A stretch of 64,000 bases of DNA from CAVPLM01 sp963713545 (lineage in GTDB: Bacteria; Actinomycetota; Thermoleophilia; RBG-16-64-13), in assembly GCA_963713545.1 (NCBI GenBank), contig CAVQME010000011.1, forward strand, positions 1 through 64,000. The letters are read 5' to 3'. Both the position numbers and the translations under genes were made by a program. Below, one piece after another: positions 60,573 through 64,000 of this stretch. The notes beneath the pieces are model-generated. The model had not been told where the DNA came from and did not search any database. It was given only the letters and a program-made list of their open reading frames with translations. Positions within the stretch are counted from its first letter, which is position 1, and every line of letters begins with the position of its first letter.

Positions 60573-62204
60573 ATGAAAGCCGCCGACCTGTTCGTCCGTT
60601 GTCTCGAGAACGAGAACGTCGAATACGTGTTCGGGGTCCCCGGGGAAGAGACCCTCCAGTTGGTCGACTCGCTCTCAGCGAGCAAGGTGCGCTTTGTCAC
60701 CTGCCGCCACGAGCAGGGAGCGGCCTTCATGGCCGACGTCTACGGACGTCTGACAGGCCGGGCCGGCGTGTGCCTCTCCACCCTGGGACCAGGCGCAACC
60801 AATCTGGTGACAGGAGTGGCCGACGCCAACATGGACATGGCTCCACTCGTGGCCATCTCGGGCCAAGCCCCCACCACCCGACTCCACAAGAAGAGCCACC
60901 AGGTGATAGACCTCGTGGATCTGTTCGAGCCCATCACCAAGTTCAGCGCCCAGGTCCGCACTCCGGAGATCATCCCGGAGATCGTGCGCAAGGCCTTCAA
61001 GCTCGCAGAGGCAGAGATCCCGGGCGCCTGTTTCATCGAGCTGCCGCAGAACGTGGCAGAGGAGGATCTGCCCGAGCTGCCTGCGCTGCGCAGGCAGAGC
61101 CCGCTGCCTCCCGTTCCGAATCCTGTCGCGCTGCAGCATTTGACGGAGCTGATAGACGCCTCTCAGCGCCCGCTCGTGATGGCAGGACACGGGGTGGTCC
61201 GCGCAGGGGCTGCCGACCGACTGGTGAACTTCGCTGAGACCCTCAACGTCCCGGTAGTGACCACCTTCATGGCCAAGGGAGTCATGCCGGCCTCGCACCG
61301 GTTGTTCCTGGGGACTGCGGGGCTGCAGTCCAAGGACTACAACTATTGTGGCTTCAAGCAGGCCGACCTGGTCATATGCGTAGGCTATGACATGGTCGAG
61401 TACCACCCCTACCTGTGGCGCCGCGAGTCTCACCAAGTCGCGCACATCCATTCCGCACCCGCCGAGGTGGACGAGCACTACATCGTCTCCGGAGGACTGG
61501 TGGGCGACATCGGGGCCGGCATCGCCGGATTGACGGAGCGCTGCTGCCGTCACCGCCATCGCCTCTCCGGCACCCCGCGCCGCCACCTCCTGGCGGAGAT
61601 ACGGGAGCGCGCCGACGACGAGGGCTTTCCGGTCAAGCCCCAGAAGATCGTCCACGACCTGCGCCAGGCCTTGGAGCCGGACGACATTGTCATCAGCGAC
61701 GTGGGAGCCCACAAGATGTGGCTGGCCCGCCTCTACCAGACCGAGCGGCCAAACACCTGCATCATCTCCAACGGCTTCGCAGCGATGGGGATCGCCCTCC
61801 CCGGGGCGCTGGCGGCCGCCCTCGTGCACCCGGAGAAGGCCGTAGTGGCCGTCACCGGAGACGGGGGGTTCATGCTGAACTCCCAGGAGCTCGAGACGGC
61901 GGTGCGACTCGGCCTGAACTTCGTCGTGCTGATTTGGAACGACTCCTCGTACGGACTGATCGAGTGGAAGCAGGTATGCCAGCTCGGCCGGACGAGCTGC
62001 GTGGATTTCGGCAATCCCGATTTCGTGCAGTATGCGAAGAGCTTTGGAGCACACGCCTGCCGCATCGAGAAGGCCGCGGACCTGCTGCCGGAACTACACG
62101 CGGCGATCGCGCGGAAGGGCATCACGGTGATCGATTGCCCGGTAGACTATCGAGAGAACCTGGTCCTGACCGAGCGCCTGGGGGCGCTCGTCTGCAGGGA
62201 CTGA
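60573..62204 (+). CDS. acetolactate synthase large subunit-like TPP enzyme
   Basis: The 543-residue protein has the full ThDP enzyme architecture: catalytic Glu47 in CRHEQGAAFMADVYGR, the middle domain with GHGVVRAGA, and the TPP motif GDGGFMLNSQELETAVRLG with NDSSYG. It condenses two pyruvates to 2-acetolactate in relatives (AlsS/IlvB), though some group members do other 2-oxoacid chemistry. No small regulatory subunit gene lies alongside, which suggests the catabolic AlsS type. It is divergent from the TetR operon and 40 bp upstream of citrate synthase. Confidence 0.85.
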   Translation: MKAADLFVRCLENENVEYVFGVPGEETLQLVDSLSASKVRFVTCRHEQGAAFMADVYGRLTGRAGVCLSTLGPGATNLVTGVADANMDMAPLVAISGQAPTTRLHKKSHQVIDLVDLFEPITKFSAQVRTPEIIPEIVRKAFKLAEAEIPGACFIELPQNVAEEDLPELPALRRQSPLPPVPNPVALQHLTELIDASQRPLVMAGHGVVRAGAADRLVNFAETLNVPVVTTFMAKGVMPASHRLFLGTAGLQSKDYNYCGFKQADLVICVGYDMVEYHPYLWRRESHQVAHIHSAPAEVDEHYIVSGGLVGDIGAGIAGLTERCCRHRHRLSGTPRRHLLAEIRERADDEGFPVKPQKIVHDLRQALEPDDIVISDVGAHKMWLARLYQTERPNTCIISNGFAAMGIALPGALAAALVHPEKAVVAVTGDGGFMLNSQELETAVRLGLNFVVLIWNDSSYGLIEWKQVCQLGRTSCVDFGNPDFVQYAKSFGAHACRIEKAADLLPELHAAIARKGITVIDCPVDYRENLVLTERLGALVCRD

Positions 62205-62243
62205 CACGGCCCGGAGGCTGTGGGAAGAGGAAGGACTGCAGTC

Positions 62244-63596
62244 ATGACAGACACCGCCAGACTCGTCATCGGGGGCGCGGCCCATGATCTCCCTGTAGTC
62301 GTGGGGACCGAGGGTGAACGGGCTCTCGATATCTCTAGCTTGAGGGATATCAGCGGACACATCACGCTCGACGAGGGCTACATCAACACGGGCTCGTGCT
62401 CATCGGCCATCACCTTCGTCGACGGCGAGAGGGGCATACTGCGCTACCGCGGCATCCCCATCGAGCAACTGGCCGTCAAGAGCACGTTCGTGGAGACCTG
62501 CTGGCTGCTCATCTATGGCGAGCTACCCACTCGCGAGCAGCTCAAGTGCTGGAGCGGCCTCTTCACCAAGTACGAAATGATCCACGAGGGGCTCTACCAC
62601 CACTTCGACGGTTTCCCCGCCACCGGGCACCCGATGGCCATACTTTCCGCCATGATCAATGCGATGAGCTGCTATGAGCCGAGCCTGATGGAGATGGAGA
62701 GCCCGGCCACCTTCCAACTGGCGGCAGCCCGCCTCATCAGCAAGCTGCGTACCATCGCCGCCGCCAGCTACAAAGCCTCCATCGGCCAGCCCATCGTCTA
62801 CCCCAAGCCGCACCTCGACTACTGCACGAACTTCCTGCACATGATGTTCTCCATCCCCTTCGGCGACTACGAGCCCGATCCCGACACCGTAGCCGCACTG
62901 CAACTGATCCTCATCCTGCACGCCGACCACGAACAGAACTGCTCGTCGAGCACCGTGCGCATGGTGGCGTCGTCGGGAGCCAACATGTTCGCCAGTTGCG
63001 CGGCCGGCGTATGTGCCCTGTGGGGGCCGCTCCACGGCGGAGCCAACGCCGCGGTCGTGGAAATGCTGCAGGACCTGCACAGGAACAACGTTGACCTGAA
63101 TGACTATATCGCCCGGGTCAAGGACAAGAGCTCGCCCCTACGCCTCATGGGCTTCGGCCATCGGGTCTACAAAAACTACGACCCTCGGGCCAGCATCATG
63201 AAGGCGATGGCCGACAAGCTGCTCGGCAAGCGCAAGGGCACGGACCCTCTGCTGGAGATCGCCAAGCGGCTCGAGGACGTGGCGCTGCACGACCCCTATT
63301 TCGTCGAGCGCCGCCTGTATCCCAACGTGGACTTCTATTCAGGTGTCATCCTCCACGCCATGGGCATCCCGGTGAACATGTTCACGGTGATGTTCGCCAT
63401 GGGACGCATGCCCGGGTGGATCGCCAACTGGAAAGAGGTTCGCGACGGCGACGGCGTCCTTTACCGCCCCCGCCAGGTGTACGTGGGAGAAGGCCAACGG
63501 GACTACGTTCCCATCGAGGAGCGCCTGGGAGGCGGCTGTCTGGCACCGGGAGGACCGGGGGACGGTACGGGCCCGTCGGTTTGCCCGGTGTGCTGA
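62244..63596 (+). CDS. gltA: citrate synthase
   Basis: Citrate synthase condenses acetyl-CoA with oxaloacetate. The 450-residue protein has the catalytic residues His in LHADHEQNCS (near 229), His in PLHGGANAA (near 262) and Asp in NVDFYSG (near 361), plus GHRVYKNYDPRA. The start ATG 62244 has a GAAGGA site. It is longer than usual with a Gly/Pro-rich tail ending CPVC. It shares a transcript with the acetolactate synthase-like gene. It complements the oxoacid:ferredoxin oxidoreductases in a TCA-type cycle, forward or reverse. Confidence 0.93.
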   Translation: MTDTARLVIGGAAHDLPVVVGTEGERALDISSLRDISGHITLDEGYINTGSCSSAITFVDGERGILRYRGIPIEQLAVKSTFVETCWLLIYGELPTREQLKCWSGLFTKYEMIHEGLYHHFDGFPATGHPMAILSAMINAMSCYEPSLMEMESPATFQLAAARLISKLRTIAAASYKASIGQPIVYPKPHLDYCTNFLHMMFSIPFGDYEPDPDTVAALQLILILHADHEQNCSSSTVRMVASSGANMFASCAAGVCALWGPLHGGANAAVVEMLQDLHRNNVDLNDYIARVKDKSSPLRLMGFGHRVYKNYDPRASIMKAMADKLLGKRKGTDPLLEIAKRLEDVALHDPYFVERRLYPNVDFYSGVILHAMGIPVNMFTVMFAMGRMPGWIANWKEVRDGDGVLYRPRQVYVGEGQRDYVPIEERLGGGCLAPGGPGDGTGPSVCPVC

Positions 63597-63603
63597 CCCT
63601 TGT

Positions 63604-63963
63604 TTAGAAGTGCACCACCGCGGTGGACTCCTGGGCCAGGTAGTCCTTGAAGAACGGGAGGTGCCTGAGGAAGTAGGTATCGGGCTCGGTGCGGACGGTC
63701 ACCTCGTACCACTGGCTGCTGGCCTTGTGGTAGGCAGCGGCGACGAGTTGCACCTCAGCTTCGTCCGCGATCCCCTCGACCACTTCTTCAGCGGCCGCCT
63801 CGCTACCCTTCGTGGCGACGAACGTCTTCGCAGCCTGCTCCGCCGCACCCTTGGCCACCTCTACCGCGGTACGGTGGGCCACATACATCTCGAAGCCGTC
63901 GACCACGAGCGCGGCCACGATCGCCAGCACGATCACAATGAACAGAATAGTCCTCATACGCAT
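63604..63963 (-). CDS. small single-pass membrane protein of unknown function
   Basis: The 119-residue protein begins with a basic start and one helix (about 5-23, LFIVIVLAIVAALVVDG), like the TadE/pilin-type signal-anchor. The rest is Ala/Glu-rich and ends with a mixed segment (YFLRHLPFFKDYLAQ). No enzyme motif is present. It is convergent with citrate synthase, with an 7 bp gap. I do not recognise the family. Confidence 0.65.
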   Translation of the reverse strand: MRMRTILFIVIVLAIVAALVVDGFEMYVAHRTAVEVAKGAAEQAAKTFVATKGSEAAAEEVVEGIADEAEVQLVAAAYHKASSQWYEVTVRTEPDTYFLRHLPFFKDYLAQESTAVVHF

Positions 63964-64000
63964 TGGAACGAACCCCGCGGCAAAAGGTTACGCACGAGCC

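Noticed and set aside
60675..62054. 459-residue frame antisense to the acetolactate synthase gene
   Set aside because: It opposes a gene with full ThDP motifs and has no support.

Overview
The window is dense, GC-rich bacterial chromosome with short gaps between genes and long same-strand runs joined by 1-14 bp overlaps. Several traits fit an anaerobic, high-GC lineage related to Actinobacteria: Thr/Ser/Pro-rich secreted tails, a VanW protein, S-layer-homology (SLH) proteins, a BioY/BirA pair, GTG and TTG starts, a tungsten-type aldehyde:ferredoxin oxidoreductase, ferredoxin-linked 2-oxoacid oxidoreductases and BcrA/BcrD-type ATPases. No marker here allows a firm taxonomic name. No phage, integrase, transposase or CRISPR array is visible.

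Layout. 0-13 kb holds tRNA-Arg(CCU), a nitroreductase, repair and housekeeping enzymes, an HtrA-type protease, a two-component system, an SLH polysaccharide deacetylase, UppP, biotin uptake and ligation (BioY, BirA) and a VanW protein. 13-16 kb holds a sigma factor, an FmdE-like protein, an amidohydrolase-type decarboxylase and a ModE-like regulator. 16-27.4 kb is an accessory island: a minus-strand run of zinc-ribbon proteins, an SPFH protein with zinc ribbons and a DUF2207 membrane protein, then a release-factor-like (baeRF) protein divergent from a HerA-like ATPase. 27.4-34.5 kb holds MscL with a zinc-ribbon tail, RlmKL, PolX and a PQQ-type propeller protein. 34.5-38.3 kb is an operon AOR - ferredoxin - MoaD-like - UbiX - PNPOx-like. 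38.4-50.7 kb holds an SLH/SGNH hydrolase, Nth, phenylacetate-CoA ligase, a CorC-type protein, a very large PPDK-like protein, a long GAPDH and a YfcE-type phosphatase.

50.8-60.3 kb is a single minus-strand run: a TetR regulator, two tandem sets of 2-oxoacid:ferredoxin oxidoreductase (alpha, beta, gamma), two BcrA/BcrD/HgdC-type ASKHA ATPases, a small ferredoxin and a NuoG-like iron-sulfur protein. Acetolactate synthase and citrate synthase genes diverge from it across a palindromic operator. Oxidation of 2-oxoacids would reduce ferredoxin, and the ATPases would push those electrons to very low potential, as in ATP-dependent benzoyl-CoA reductases and 2-hydroxyacyl-CoA dehydratases. The catalytic reductase or dehydratase subunits are not in the window. 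Phenylacetate-CoA ligase, the AOR operon with UbiX and the amidohydrolase fit an aromatic or amino-acid fermenting anaerobe, but this is inference.

Four genes (HtrA, VanW, SPFH, PPDK-like) are each split by a shift that skipping one base repairs. This suggests either indel errors in the assembly or several real disruptions.
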